Origin: Hyphodiscus hymeniophilus
Taxonomy: Eukaryota > Ascomycota > Leotiomycetes > Helotiales > Hyphodiscaceae
DNA: 64,000 bases
NCBI GenBank assembly: GCA_016508695.1
Contig: VNKQ01000008.1
Coordinates: forward strand, 310,001-374,000
Direction: 5' to 3'
The notes under the pieces were generated by a model. It searched no databases and was not told the DNA's origin. It saw nothing but the letters and a program-made list of their open reading frames with translations. Positions 1 through 11,340 of the stretch are shown piece by piece; position 1 is the stretch's first letter; every line of letters starts with the position of its first letter. The position numbers and the translations under genes were made by a program.

Positions 1-156
1 TGGGAATGAGAATCGCTGAGGACTCTTTGCATCTCTACTGCTAGCGATTCCTTACTTCTGAATAAGCTTTTGAGCTTGAATCCAAGGCTGCTGGATGCGG
101 TTTTGAAGAGGTGTCCTTCAGGCAACGTAGACCTGATATTATCAGTCCACATTCAA

Positions 157-1398
157 CTACGGAAAGGGGTATTGAACAAACATTACGACCTGGCCAACGT
201 TTGAAGATTCTTCGTTTGATTGAGACTCTTTCTCACTCGGGTACGCCGCAGATTTGATTTCCAATGGCGTAGATACGGTCACGGGTTCAGACCTAGGTAA
301 GCCTGGCTTTGGAACTGCAGCCGAGGATGTCAATGGATGGCTGTTCTCCGAGTACGCTGGTGGATTGGGCTTAGCTAGTCAGTTGATATCGATGATGTGT
401 GAGAACTGATCTGGAAACTCACAGGACCAGGAAGGGCTCGGGTGTGAATTGCAGTCCCGTTCAATATGGGCAATTCTGGTTGCTTGCGTAGTGGAACTGA
501 AGGCACAGAAGGTGCTTGCGGTGCTTGAGGAATAATGTTAAGTGATAAACATCGAGCCGGGGGAGGCGGCGGTGGACCACACGCAAAAGGCTTTCTCTTC
601 GTTTTGCACACGATGCGTGAAGAGTCGCTGTCGCTACTGTCGGTGCTACTGCCACTGTCAGAGCTACTAAGTGAGTCCGCGCTCCACTTATCACCACGTC
701 GACCTTTTGGCGGTTTGATGCCAGTTAAGTCCGCGGTACGGTTAATACGCTCGTGGACTGTAACGATGCTCCGGATGTGAACAATTCCAGTGTTCCTATA
801 GTCACGTCAGCGATAGCAAGCTCTGAATAGCAGGTCTTACTCACACATCCCGGGACAACGCTCCGACCTTGATGACTTCGGAAACCAAAAGAAGATGCAG
901 CTGGAGGTTGTAAAGTCTTTCCATACATTTCTCCATGTCATCGACTGCCCAACTCCATTTTGCCTTCTCGACTTCTTCCAAGAAATCCTTCTCGTCGATG
1001 GTCAGTGATAGTGCATCGACGTCGACCAACAGTCTCTTGGTAGCTGCTCTCATGCTCTGTTTGCGTTTAGCTTTGTAATCCTCACGGCCGAGGCAAGTTT
1101 CTGCAATGATAAGCTGGACTTTTGCCAACGTGTTTGCGCACTCCTGCGCGAGAAGCTGAACATATGCAATGCCTTTCAGGCCAAAAAGTTTCTTCCCCTC
1201 CGACTCGCTATTCACCAGAACCAACACCTGCTTCAGTGCTGCAACAGTTGCATCGATTATAGTGATAGTGCTTTCGAGTTTGGAAGGGACCTTCTTTGCG
1301 ATGAGTGCGTAATTGTGGAAGACTGACGCAAGCTGTCCACCATACCCCGCTACACTTGCTAGAAGTGTAGCAACAAGCTTTGCCTTCGTTGTATCCAT
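157..1398 (-). CDS. Hypothetical protein, helical N-terminus and Ser/Pro-rich tail (3 exons)
   Basis: Reconstructed exons are 845-1398, 423-795 and 157-369, giving about 379 aa. Intron 796-844 has donor GTGAGT and acceptor TATAG; intron 370-422 has donor GTGAGT, a CTGAC branch and acceptor TAAG; frames join cleanly. The first ~185 residues are predicted helical and resemble the N-terminal helical domain common in fungal NACHT/ankyrin and STAND-like proteins. That similarity is by eye, so no function is assigned. Exon 2 encodes a Ser/Asp tract, a basic stretch (CKTKRK) and a PPPPPP run; exon 3 is Pro/Ser/Glu-rich and looks disordered. There are no obvious membrane segments or signal peptide. 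The start is the ATG at 1398. The last exon boundary and stop (157) are the least certain part. Confidence 0.55.
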
Positions 1399-2237
1399 CT
1401 TTGACTTTCTTCACGAACCAAAATTCTGTAATGAATTTTGGAATTGAGCAAAATCACAATTCTGAAATTGCAATCAGGAGACTGGGGGGAAGAAAGAACA
1501 ATCTGGACGGTCTTTGTTTTTCAGAGAGACAGATAGATCTCTCGCAAAAGCAAATAACCAAGAAGAATCTCCCCGCCCCCATTTCGCAAAACGAGGCTTA
1601 CTGCATGATGTGCCCGAAACTCCGCACAGCGAAGCCCAATTGAGATAAAAGTGCTTGCAAGCCACGCTGGAAAACCTGCTGGAGATACGGAAGACGACAG
1701 CATTTCATTTGCTAGTACAAGCTGGCGCGGTTGCACGATGTAGGCAGGGAACGTGTGCTCCAGAGACAAAGAGACACGAGGACGGTTTCATGCAGTGGCT
1801 TCTCGACAGCATGCAGGTATGAAGCCGTTAAGCCTAGCTCGAGCCGCGGAAGACGAAGACCAGTGATTGTTGCCAGCTCAGAGTGCCTTCAAGAAACACA
1901 TCAACTAATAAGGCCCTATGTATTGCACAGGCCAGCAAGCCGAGAGCATGACCTGGAGAATGTCACGATGAGTGGCTGTACTCAACGAAAAGTGACCAAA
2001 GCAAACAGACGACAAAAAGCTTGGATCGTTGAGACCAGAATTATCAGCTAACTGGCCTCATGGCTCGGAATACCCGGATTCTGAACCAAAATCAGCATTA
2101 CGAGACGGCCCGGGCGACACGAATCACGCCTTTTGCGGGTTGTTTAGCCCCCAATTCGAACTCACCGAGGCTTCGACTGTAGTACGGCATTCGCCGAACG
2201 GTACAGATAGGCATGATAGTATTCTCATTATCAAGCT
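1399..2237. other. Intergenic, nothing recognised
   Basis: This 0.84 kb lies between the start of the hypothetical gene and the stop codon of ORC4. Several short ORFs overlap on both strands, but none has a coherent family signature or good splice sites. It probably holds the upstream region of the first gene and the 3' UTR of ORC4. Confidence 0.5.
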
Positions 2238-5123
2238 TCAGATTTCTCTGCACCACTTTGCCATCACCCCACTCAGGCTCTCAACACTTCCTGCTATCTC
2301 TTCCAACCCAACGTCTACCTTCCACATGCGTCCTCCTGCTCCAGAATCCCTTGTCGAACCCCCACCAAATCCAGCAGGAACAAGCAACTCGTAATCTGCA
2401 AGTTGTTCCCATGCTCCTATGGCAACGACCTTGCTCCATACCTTTGCACTGGAACCCAATGCTGTAACGCCGGCGCTAGAGGTCTGTATCTTATGTCTCG
2501 AGGTCAAAGAGCTATACTCATCGTATGCCATGGCAAAATTGCACGTATCAGTGTCAAGGATGATATCGAGGCGTGCTGCAGCAATCAATAGAGACAACTC
2601 CAGTTCTGAAAGACCCTGGATGATATGAAGCTTGGAGTCTGGAGGTGAGACCGAGATGACGCTTGATGTAAACTTGCGACCAGTGAGAGGCAGGTTCCTA
2701 GCGGATAGATTGGCAATTGGAAGAATGCATGACGTAAAAAATGCTGGCACAGATTTTGATCGATAGAACTGTGACTGAAGTTGGTGCTTGAAAGCGGCGT
2801 CGTTATTGTAGAGTTCCTAAGTGTATTAGCTGAGTAATTGCCTGTAAGTAAATGGAATTACCTCAATCGACGATCGCCAAAATGAGACAAATTCATCTTC
2901 ACCCGTAATCCCGTCATCAAAGCCCTCCTTCTCCAGATCCTCCGTCTCGACAAGAAGACCCTCCTTGCAGATTTCCCAGAATGCCGGAAGACTTCTAGGC
3001 AATGATAAATGAACATAGCGATGACTAAAGCGGCTCTTCACCCGCTTCTCAAGAGTCTCCACAACATCAATGCGGGTAGTAAGACCCAACACGACAATGG
3101 GCGCCTTTCTTGCTTGCGCTATGTCAAAAAGGTTGTAGAGAAGAGTTTGACGCGGATGCGTCGTGAATAGATCGAATTCATCAAGAACAAAGACCACAGA
3201 CTTGGCGGTCTGATTTGCCTGATCTTCTGATATCTCTGATGGATGAGACAAAAGAGCTAGTAGTGATGCTAAGGTGTCTGCATGGTTTGCCTACGTTGAA
3301 TAAGCATGAATGGATTTGGAAGGACATTTGTGGAATTTACCTTTCCAGTCATCTCATCTTCTGCATCCATCTCGCGGCCAAGCTGACGCCAGATCTCCTT
3401 CAAAGCCAACTTATCATCCGTATGAATGAATCCGTTGAGGCGTACAACATGGAAATTCTCTCGATGGTCAGTAGAAAGATCAGAAATGACTGATTCAACA
3501 AGCTGTACAAGTCTTAGTAAACATTCGACAGCATCGAATAAAGGCACATACGGTGGTCTTGCCGCTTCCTCTTGCTCCTATGACAAGCATTGAGTTTCCT
3601 TCGCCAGCCAGTACTGTTTGTTCAACAACCTGGAACACTTTCCGCATTTCTTCGTCATGCCCTCGTAGCTTGATTCTTTTTTGTCCCGTCAGCCTATCTA
3701 AAAGTATTCTTTGCATGTGTCGGAGATGATCATCCAATCCCTCAATCTCTGGAAGATTATCGAACTCTTCACCTAAGGCCACATCACCATCCACTTCCGT
3801 GGCCAAGAGACCATCGTTCTCCAAGTTTGGTTCACAATCTCTACAGAGCCAGTCCCCCTTCGGCACTTGAGACAAACCGTAGCATTTCAGATGAATCGCA
3901 AAATCACAGCTTTCGCAGAGTATAATCTCATTGCCCTTGTCCGAGTCGAGTCCCTTACAGAACGCACAAGCAATATCATCGGCAAGCTCAGTACCCTGTT
4001 GTGGAATGTCACCGACAGGTTTGACCTGTTTCCTGGCCTTCGTAGAGGTTGTTGTGGTGGAGGATTCGTGTGACTTTCGGCTTTGTTTCGACTTTGTCGT
4101 TTTGTTCGCAGAGTCGGGGACATCTTTGAATCCCAAGTCGATGCCATTCAGAGCTTCGAATGCCACACTTTTCCTCGCCTTCAAAGCTCGGTGCTTAGTA
4201 GGCGTCAGAATACCTTTCGGGACATCTTTAAGTGGTTCAAGCCCGTCTTTACTTGGCCTCCCTTTCGCAATAACTGCTGCTTCCGCATCGTCCTTTCCTT
4301 CGATCGAATCCTCGATATCCTCGTGAGCTTCTACCTCTGCATTGCTTCGGCCACTCCTTCGCCGGGTTGTTGTTTGTGCGCCGTCCGATTCTTCAGCTGC
4401 TCTCTGTCCCGCCTCTACCATTGCTTGAAATGCAGCTTCCCTAGATAAGTTCTTTGCTTTCTTCAAAATATCTCTCTTCCTTGGCGTACCAGGAGATTTC
4501 TTTGATGAAGACACAATTTTGAGTTGCTTCGGCGGTCGTCCCCTTGCTCGTTTTGGTGCATCACTGTCCAAATCATCATCACCGACTCTGGCCTTTAGAC
4601 GCTGTGTTGCGCGCTTGCCATTTGATGTTTGAGCCACCCTTGTGCTCAAAGACGCATCTTCATCCGTGGAGTCTACCTCGTAAACATCCTTCCCTGAAGT
4701 CTTTGCACTTCCAATATTCTCTGACTTCGCACTTCCGTTCATTCTCCTACCATGAGACATCGAAGCTCCTTTTCCTGGCGTGGCACGTTGCTCCTCTCGC
4801 TTTCTGATCTTCGGCGTCGCTTCGTTTCCATCGTCATCATTATCATCATCGGGAACTGCCCAAATATCCTCGTCCTTCTCCCCTTCCTCTTGTGCCAGTT
4901 CGTCCTTCTCCTCCGTACCACCAACATTCTCCTTCTCCGAACGACCAAAGCCAAGCGCGCTCGCAAGAGTACCAAATAGATTACTTCCTCTTTTCGAACC
5001 ATATGTGTTCAGTTTCCGCTTTTTGACCGCTGACAGGGGTGCAGAATTAGATTTCGCGGGAGAGAGCTCATCTTCGTCATTGTTCGCATTCAAAGACGGA
5101 CGACCACGCTTGCGTGTGGACAT
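2238..5123 (-). CDS. orc4: Origin recognition complex subunit 4 (AT-hooks, PHD finger, AAA+ ATPase)
   Basis: ORC4 is part of the six-subunit complex that marks replication origins and loads MCM in the nucleus. Exons are 3552-5123, 3341-3502, 2862-3290 and 2238-2816 (913 aa); introns 3503-3551, 3291-3340 and 2817-2861 are 45-50 nt. The ~375-residue N-terminal half is disordered and basic with AT-hook-like cores GRP at residues 7-9, 195-197 and 288-290. A C4HC3 PHD finger follows at ~386-430 (Cys386, 389, 403, 406, His411, Cys414, 427, 430). The AAA+ module then starts, with Walker A GARGSGKTT at 516-524 and Walker B VVFVLDEFD in exon 3, followed by the ORC4 C-terminal winged-helix region. The ATG at 5123 (MSTRKRGRPS) is chosen because the frame upstream has only a GTG and sequence unlike the rest. 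ORC4 identity is strong; the AT-hook role in origin DNA binding is known from fission yeast Orc4. Confidence 0.93.
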
Positions 5124-6084
5124 CGTGATCTTAGAGCCAATCGGCAATATGAGGATTGTTTTTGGTCGTCGGTCATCAGTCGTTAAGGCATGTCGTCGTG
5201 AAAAATGGTGGGAGAGGGGTGACGCGCACAATGGTGCAAACGCGCCAAGAGTTTCGGTGTAGGGTAGATTATTGGCAACGGTCACGTGAACAATGAACTT
5301 GGTTTGAATCTAATTTGTTCGTGAGCGTTGGAATCCAGGTGCGTCAGCTACCCAATGAGTATTGGCTCATATGAAGTTGCTTTACTTCTTGTCAAGCAGG
5401 AAGTCCAATGAAGGCTCGAAATTGCTACTCAAGATCGTTCACCCTAATTCCCTCCTTCTCAGTCTCTTCTTTTTCGATTTCCAAGAGTAAATATCGGGAC
5501 TCGCAAGTCAGCGATCTCTTTGCCTATCTTCCGAGTACAACAAGCAGGTGGTGTTATGTGCGCGTACTTGGCGCCTCTTCTCCCTTCTTCGATGCGTCTT
5601 CTTGATCGTAAAAGCTACAGCGACTACCTGTGCGACCTCACCAATCATATGATTAGCAGCCTTCCTAGTCATACTATTCTGTCTCATACTTGGGGCATTG
5701 ACAATAATGAGTTACCTTTCAAGATGTATGACTCCAGTCACAAGTTACATTCAACAGTAGCATGTACTTCCCCCGACGGCAATTGAGTTCTTGGACTATC
5801 AACGAGAGATGACACGTAGTAAGAAATCCTTGGAGTCAAGGATATATCCAATTTTAACAACATTCCCGCAGAGCAAAGATCACATCAGCATAGCTGAAAA
5901 CTAACTAGCCATATAGAGAAGCAGTAGTGCCGCCAGGTTTATCGCACCTCAGCTGAGCTTCAGGTAAAATCTTTAGCTACGAGTTACTTTGGGTAATTGA
6001 TGACTATTCCGATGCAATGTCTAGGTAACACTCTCTCAAGACTCGAATCACAAGCAAGACGGTTGAGCCTAGTGTATAGCACTT
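5124..6084. other. Intergenic (ORC4 upstream region)
   Basis: About 0.96 kb between the ORC4 start and the methyltransferase stop. It contains the ORC4 promoter and 3' flank of the methyltransferase. Short ORFs (for example around 5408-5786) have no splice or family support. Confidence 0.5.
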
Positions 6085-6753
6085 TCATTTGTTCTTCTTC
6101 GCTAGAATCCAAAGAAACGGAACAAGTCGTCCGTCTTCATCGTCCTCCAAGACCTCATGTACATCAATGGCAAATCCAGCGTCTCGAATTAGCTTCAGAT
6201 TGGTTTCGACGTCAAAGCTGCTCCAGTACATATTGGATCCCAGCCAGTTTTCCGTCGTCTTTCCAGGATTATCGACAACTCCTAGATTACACAGCAGGTA
6301 CCCGTCGTTTCTCAGCCATGAAAATATCTTTTGGAACATCATTCCCTGCTCCTCCCGAGGCAAGTGAATGATAGAATAGAACGCTACCACGGCATCAAAG
6401 CTAGCAGGCTCAAAGTTGAGTTTCGTCATATCTTCCTGGTTGAAATCGACATTGGTCCCTCGGATTCGAGACTTGGCAAGCTCGATTTGCGCCCTTGAAA
6501 TGTCGTTGGCAATGACTTTGCGACAGCGTGCAGATAGGAGCTCCGTACCAGGAACGCCAGCACCACATCCCAGCTCAAGTACATTGGCATCTGATGGTGC
6601 GTGCAGCTTTGATAGCATCTTCTCTAGGTAAACGAGGCGGGGTGTCGATTTCGAGCTTGTCCAGTCGAGATAAGTTTTGGCAATCTTGTCATAGCCTCGC
6701 TCCACTAGTAGTCTCACTTTCTCGTTGTCGTTTGGTGTGTTTCCTTTATCCAT
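6085..6753 (-). CDS. Class I SAM-dependent methyltransferase
   Basis: A single-exon gene of 222 aa. Motif I of class I methyltransferases is clear (VLELGCGAGVPG, ~59-70), followed by an acidic residue in the motif II region (VIANDIS) and the motif IV region FDAVVAFYSIIHL, typical of small Rossmann-fold methyltransferases of the UbiE/Methyltransf_11/25 type. It would transfer the S-adenosyl-L-methionine methyl group to a small molecule, with the substrate unknown. No signal peptide or membrane segment is visible, so it is probably cytosolic. There is no neighbouring biosynthetic gene to suggest a pathway. The start at 6753 is the first ATG of the frame and leaves a normal family length. Confidence 0.85.
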   Translation of the reverse strand: MDKGNTPNDNEKVRLLVERGYDKIAKTYLDWTSSKSTPRLVYLEKMLSKLHAPSDANVLELGCGAGVPGTELLSARCRKVIANDISRAQIELAKSRIRGTNVDFNQEDMTKLNFEPASFDAVVAFYSIIHLPREEQGMMFQKIFSWLRNDGYLLCNLGVVDNPGKTTENWLGSNMYWSSFDVETNLKLIRDAGFAIDVHEVLEDDEDGRLVPFLWILAKKNK

Positions 6754-7387
6754 TTTTGTAGGCTCTGTTGTCTCGATGTCTAAACATGAATGGCCATGGA
6801 GCCCGAATAAATACTATATTGAACACATAAATTTCAATTGTACGCCGCGATGAGTCACACCGTCAAAATTTACCTTGGCTTATTTATCCTAGCGTTCTTC
6901 AGGAATTCTATGGGAAACCATTCTCTTATCTCTACCACATACCACAAGCCCTTTGGTGAATATGAGGCCCTTTTTGACGCGAGCCCCCAAAATGAAGCCC
7001 CTCAACCACCCGATCAAGCGCGGGAACATAACGAAGGGAATTCCTCGTGGAAGTCATTTTCACACGATTATCCAAAATGAGCCAGAGGCGACGAATTACT
7101 TTAATGATGGCAGCCAAGGGTTGCGAGGACATTTGAAAGTAAATCAGCTAATCAAATACCAAAATTTAAAATTTAAATACTTCGAGCATCATTTTCTGAC
7201 TTCGATTCTGGTGAATTCCTGTTGTTACTGGCTGACGGATATTAATGCCTAAGGCCTCCGATATTACAGCCACAGCGGAGAAGAGGGGAGGTGGCACCTG
7301 AGGGGCATCTATGAGGTTATTAGCTTCGCCCCGTCCCGCTATGCTCATAGCTTTGAATTCCCACAAGCCCACACCTCACTCTTAATC
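6754..7387. other. Intergenic between divergent genes
   Basis: About 0.63 kb between divergently transcribed methyltransferase and DUF7907-like gene, so it must hold both promoters. It is AT-rich around 7145-7180. I see no further gene. Confidence 0.5.
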
Positions 7388-7873
7388 ATGGCGTCCAAGC
7401 AGTTCTTCCTCAAGACCGCACCTCTTCCAGACGAAGAACCCTCCCAATACACAAACCTCTATCTCCGCCATTTCGGTTCCGGAATGGACTCGATCGTCCT
7501 CACCCCCGGACAGCCTAAGTTCATCAAAGGCCATATGGATGGAAGCCGCATTACTTTTAACAGCGCTTCCCACGAAGGTCGGAAATGGGGTTTGGCACTT
7601 CGCAAGGACGGGGAGCAGTATGCTGGGTGGGAAAAGGTAGAGATCGTCGAGCGTGAAGGGAGCGATAAACTACTATTCACCGGAGGCGAGGAGGGTTCAG
7701 TAAAGGAGGTATTGGAGTGTGAAGAAGAGTTTGCTGAGGAAAAGGTGTGGAAGGGATGGATGGTTTGCGATTGGGCGCACGGGTACCCTCAATTGTTTTG
7801 GGTGACGCATAAACTCAATGGCGAGTTGCCCTCTTTCTGTCATCGCGTGCAGATCGTTCGAGAGATGCTCTGA
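7388..7873 (+). CDS. DUF7907-like fungal protein
   Basis: A single-exon gene of 161 aa with no signal peptide or membrane segment. The layout matches the fungal DUF7907 family as I recognise it: an N-terminal segment with NLYLRHFGSGMDSIVL, a central FN...WGLAL part, YAGWEKVEI, and a C-terminal WMVCDWAHGYPQLFWV block rich in aromatic residues, which is the most diagnostic piece. Molecular function is not known for this family. The start ATG at 7388 follows a CT-rich leader (CACTCTTAATC), and the next in-frame Met lies well inside the conserved region. Confidence 0.75.
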   Translation: MASKQFFLKTAPLPDEEPSQYTNLYLRHFGSGMDSIVLTPGQPKFIKGHMDGSRITFNSASHEGRKWGLALRKDGEQYAGWEKVEIVEREGSDKLLFTGGEEGSVKEVLECEEEFAEEKVWKGWMVCDWAHGYPQLFWVTHKLNGELPSFCHRVQIVREML

Positions 7874-10450
7874 ATCGGCGTCCTGTTGTCTGGGAAGAGG
7901 TTCGTATTCTTGTAGCCAGGCGAGCCTTTTTTTTTCAGCATCTTTGGTGAGCAAGGCCATGTTAGTGAAAGTACTCAAATTCAGTAGCTGCAATAGAATC
8001 ATAGCGGGTGCAAGAGAAAGAGCATGGAAGGAATCACAAGAGCTGGATGGGGTAATGGGTCGGAGCGTGGTTCAGACTCCGGACTTAACTTCGGAGGGGA
8101 AGATCATCCACTCTTATTCATCAGACGTCTACCTCGGACAGATGCGCAAGAAGATATTTCATTTAGCAGAGTCAAAAGTACGGGCTTGGGTGTATCGCTC
8201 CACAACACTCTAAATAATTTTCACTGCCTCATGAAAATGTTTGGAGAGGAAGATTCCGCTTTATGGGGCCCGCCACAGGCGCTGTTGGAAAAAGAGCATG
8301 GAGGAGGTCGGTCCATGAGAATGGCTTTTCTTTGTTTTGTTCTTTGGCTAGTATCCTCAGCATCGTTCGGAGGTTTGGTTGCACTATGGGGATTCAATCG
8401 TGGTCAGTCTTTGTCTTCGACTTGCCTATTATCAAATTGATCTAATATTTCTGCCAAGTCAACGTCAATAAAGAAAGTTGCGGGGATAGCGCCCTAGCGA
8501 TGTCTTTTTGGGATCCTTTAATAGCGAGTAAGTTATTCAATTCTACAAAGCCTAAGCCTTTCTTGCTGAATACAGTGAATATAGCGTTTTAGAATGAAAC
8601 AGTTGAGTAATTGTGTTTCTGGGTAAGTGAACCAGATAATGCTTTCATTTTTAAGATTTTGTGTGAAATGTTACCATGGGATAATACCATCACTGATAAG
8701 CAATGAGAATTAGAAGATGATTCAGGAAAGACTATGATTGCATTAAAAACACTCAAAGTGTAAAGACATAACCTTAGGCGATTTGGACTTTTTTCTCGGA
8801 TTTGAAGGAAGTCATCATTGAGAAACTAAAGTTCGAGATTTTGAGATCCGAAGCTCACTCACTGCTAGTGGAACATTAGAAAAGGGACAAGATTATTCAA
8901 TAGTTCGTAATCCTATAGAAAGCAAAGTTATCCATACTTCGACCGAAAGAGTCTGCATTCGTAAATGCTTTTAAGTATTCAACTTACGGCAACGACTTCA
9001 ACGCTTCTCCCCAAAACAGAAACCTTACAACAGCTTGAAGACTAGGGACTTTGTTCTTGGGCTCGCGTTATAAACTTACTAAAACGCGCTCTTCACCACG
9101 GAGCTCCATTCTAGGAATTCGATTACGCCCGAAGACAATACATGTTGTATTATAGAAGCCTTTTGCTGCCTAGAAAGGAATTGATCGCGATCTTGTTACG
9201 ATTCACGATAGATATACTGATAAAGGCATAAAAGGGTAAATAATTAGAGGTTAGGTACTGGAAGTGTGAGGCATCATCATGAGCACCGTCAGCTTACTAG
9301 GTCTCAGCACTAAATGATGACTGATCATACCAAGCTTTGTCTACTTCCCGCTCGTACTCCTACAGTACCTAGTAGTCGCACAGATTAACGCTTTCTGGAG
9401 ATGACGGCCGGAGGCTAACGCCGACCCCAGATGCTGACGACGGTACTCGTATGCAGAGTTGTTGAATACTTCGGAGGGGCAATAAAGATACTTGCGGGAC
9501 GTAAACAGTTACTGTACCTACGGTACAGTACTATATCTACGGATCAGTAGCCGAAATGTCAGCCGCTGTTCATGAGTGGGGGAAGTTACGACTAGCGGTG
9601 TAATGGGCCCTTTCTGAAAAAGGAACCCTCCTTCTTCATACATCTCCTATCTCAATATCATCCTACCTGAATTCTCTGCCGCTAGTATGGCAAATTCTTG
9701 TCTACTCCGAAGTACCGAACAAAACTCCGGACCGACCATGAGTCTACTCGGCTGACCGACAATCGCTCATTCTGCCTATAGCAGAGCTTAAAAAGCGATC
9801 TGCAGACTGTAGGCTGTTTCAGCCGACTCTGGAACGAACGAGTTTATGCTATACGAGTAGGCTGTTGATAGGCTATTGCCCAATACAAAACTCCGGAAGT
9901 CCTTGACTTCCAGATAGCCGGATGTCATACTACTTATTGTCATTGATAGGATTAAGTTTCACTTAGAAGCAGAGTAGCCTTTCAACCTCACTAGAATTTC
10001 TTGTCTCCTACTATTCGTCACTGGAATTCCCAAAGATGCTCCTATTTAGGAAGTGGTCAGACTGGCAATGGCTATCGCAGTGGCTCATGTACTATGGGAA
10101 GATCGTATGTATGAATTGTGTGCAATGGTGCGTCTAAGGAAGAGAAGCTTCCTGAGAGGAAATGATCTAAGTGCAGGCAGGCCTTAGCGTGGATGCGTCC
10201 ACGTGACCATCATCATAATGGCACAGGCACTGCAACAACAGCATATTTTTTTACGAGTCGCTGACCCCCGACAGAGAGAAAATCGAAGACGATGAGAGTC
10301 AGATTGACTTGAGCTTGCCGTCCTCAGTAGAAGCCCACGGAGATTGCGTCTAACCCAACAATCTCTGGGCTTTCTTCCATGGGCATTGTGCATATTTTGT
10401 TGGCATCTCTGGTAGGTAGCTATAAGCTCAGGACATAGAAAGGCTCATCA
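7874..10450. other. Gene-poor interval
   Basis: About 2.6 kb without a supportable gene. The part from ~8450 to 10150 has frequent stops in all frames and is moderately AT-rich. It contains a perfect 8-bp-arm inverted repeat at 9511-9529 (ACTGTACC / GGTACAGT, 3-nt spacer) and the 12-mer ACAAAACTCCGG repeated near 9720 and 9884. No transposase-, reverse-transcriptase- or terminal-repeat-like sequence was seen. Confidence 0.5.
9511..9529. repeat. Short perfect inverted repeat
   Basis: ACTGTACC and its exact complement GGTACAGT flank a 3-nt centre. The size suits a dimeric DNA-binding protein site, but no gene start is near, so it may be chance. Confidence 0.35.
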
Positions 10451-10452
10451 CC

Positions 10453-10904
10453 ATGACTCTTGAGAGACTGGATTCAATACTGATTCGGGTAAGTCCGCCG
10501 ATGATCTCTGGTTTCCCTAATTTGATTCCTCGTGATTCGAAGAAATTTCTGCTAATACAATTACAGCACCTGCAAACCCATCTCTTGGTCCAACCAAGGT
10601 CAAGTTCTATGGTGACATTCAGGTCGATCCAAACGGCACATAATATCTGACGCACGATCCTGACGGGCCGCATTATGTAGGGGAATCCAGCCCCAGGTAT
10701 ACGACGCAAGGGAACGTACGTATGCTACTGCATAGTAAGCCCAGACCCCAGCTCTTGCATTCTTGCACACCGTCTTTCTTGCCCCGTGCCACTAATAAGC
10801 TTTTTAGAACGACATCTGAGTCTCACGCCCGAGATGCAGCGGAGACTGATTTCGCAATCGATGAGAAGGATTGGATTTCGACCTTGACTGGATTTCGTCA
10901 GTAG
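10453..10904 (+). pseudogene. Decayed coding fragment, possibly UstYa/DUF3328-like
   Basis: A short first exon (ATG at 10453, ending CTGATTCGG) is followed by a good intron signature: donor GTAAGT at ~10489, branch CTAAT and acceptor ACAG at ~10566. The following frame reads like a conserved protein, with FYGDIQVDPNGT, then an in-frame TAA at 10641-10643, then YLTHDPDGPHYVGESSPRYT in the same frame. The Y-x-G-x-x-SP pattern recalls the Y-x-G-x-PSP-E-x-D motif of UstYa/DUF3328 oxidases, but this link is weak. A second donor-like GTACGT (~10714) and an acceptor TTTTTAG (~10807) lie downstream. The internal stop makes a decayed gene more likely than an active one. Confidence 0.35.
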
Positions 10905-11340
10905 CCCACCAAGTCCTGCACATGCAGTAAGGATATCTCATGATCATTTACCCAACGTCTTGATAGGCCAAACGTTTTCCGTACCTTCCTACTTGGGTGG
11001 CTCTCGTCGCTGCTGAGCGTTGAAGAAAGAGAAGAGACTCCACTTCCAAGCTGATTCGATGCGGATCAACAGCACATGCATAATGGATGTCGACAACGTT
11101 AACACCCGTCTAACCCCACCTCCTGTATCGCCCCTCTTCCCTTACAGTACTTGGTAACACCGAAGTTTCCCCTTGCTATATCTACGAATTATCGCAGGTG
11201 GTAAGCTCGTACAAGATGCTACGATCCTCATTTCTGATGCCAAAAACCCACCAAATACAAGATTACTACTTTCTCACGCCTTTGGTCCTTGTGTAGTTCA
11301 CAGTAGTACTCTTGAAAAGCATTCTAAACCCACTTCAGCA
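10905..11340. promoter_or_regulatory. Upstream region of the AflR-like regulator
   Basis: About 0.44 kb immediately 5' of the Zn2Cys6 gene. The frame is open from 11173 but lacks a better start than 11341, so this is taken as promoter and 5' UTR. No specific site was identified. Confidence 0.4.

Noticed and set aside
3931..4448. Long + strand frames within the ORC4 region
   Set aside because: Antisense shadows of the charged N-terminal half of ORC4.
8460..10150. A transposon in the gene-poor gap
   Set aside because: No terminal repeats, target-site duplication or transposase/reverse-transcriptase-like peptide was visible; only a short palindrome and one repeated 12-mer.
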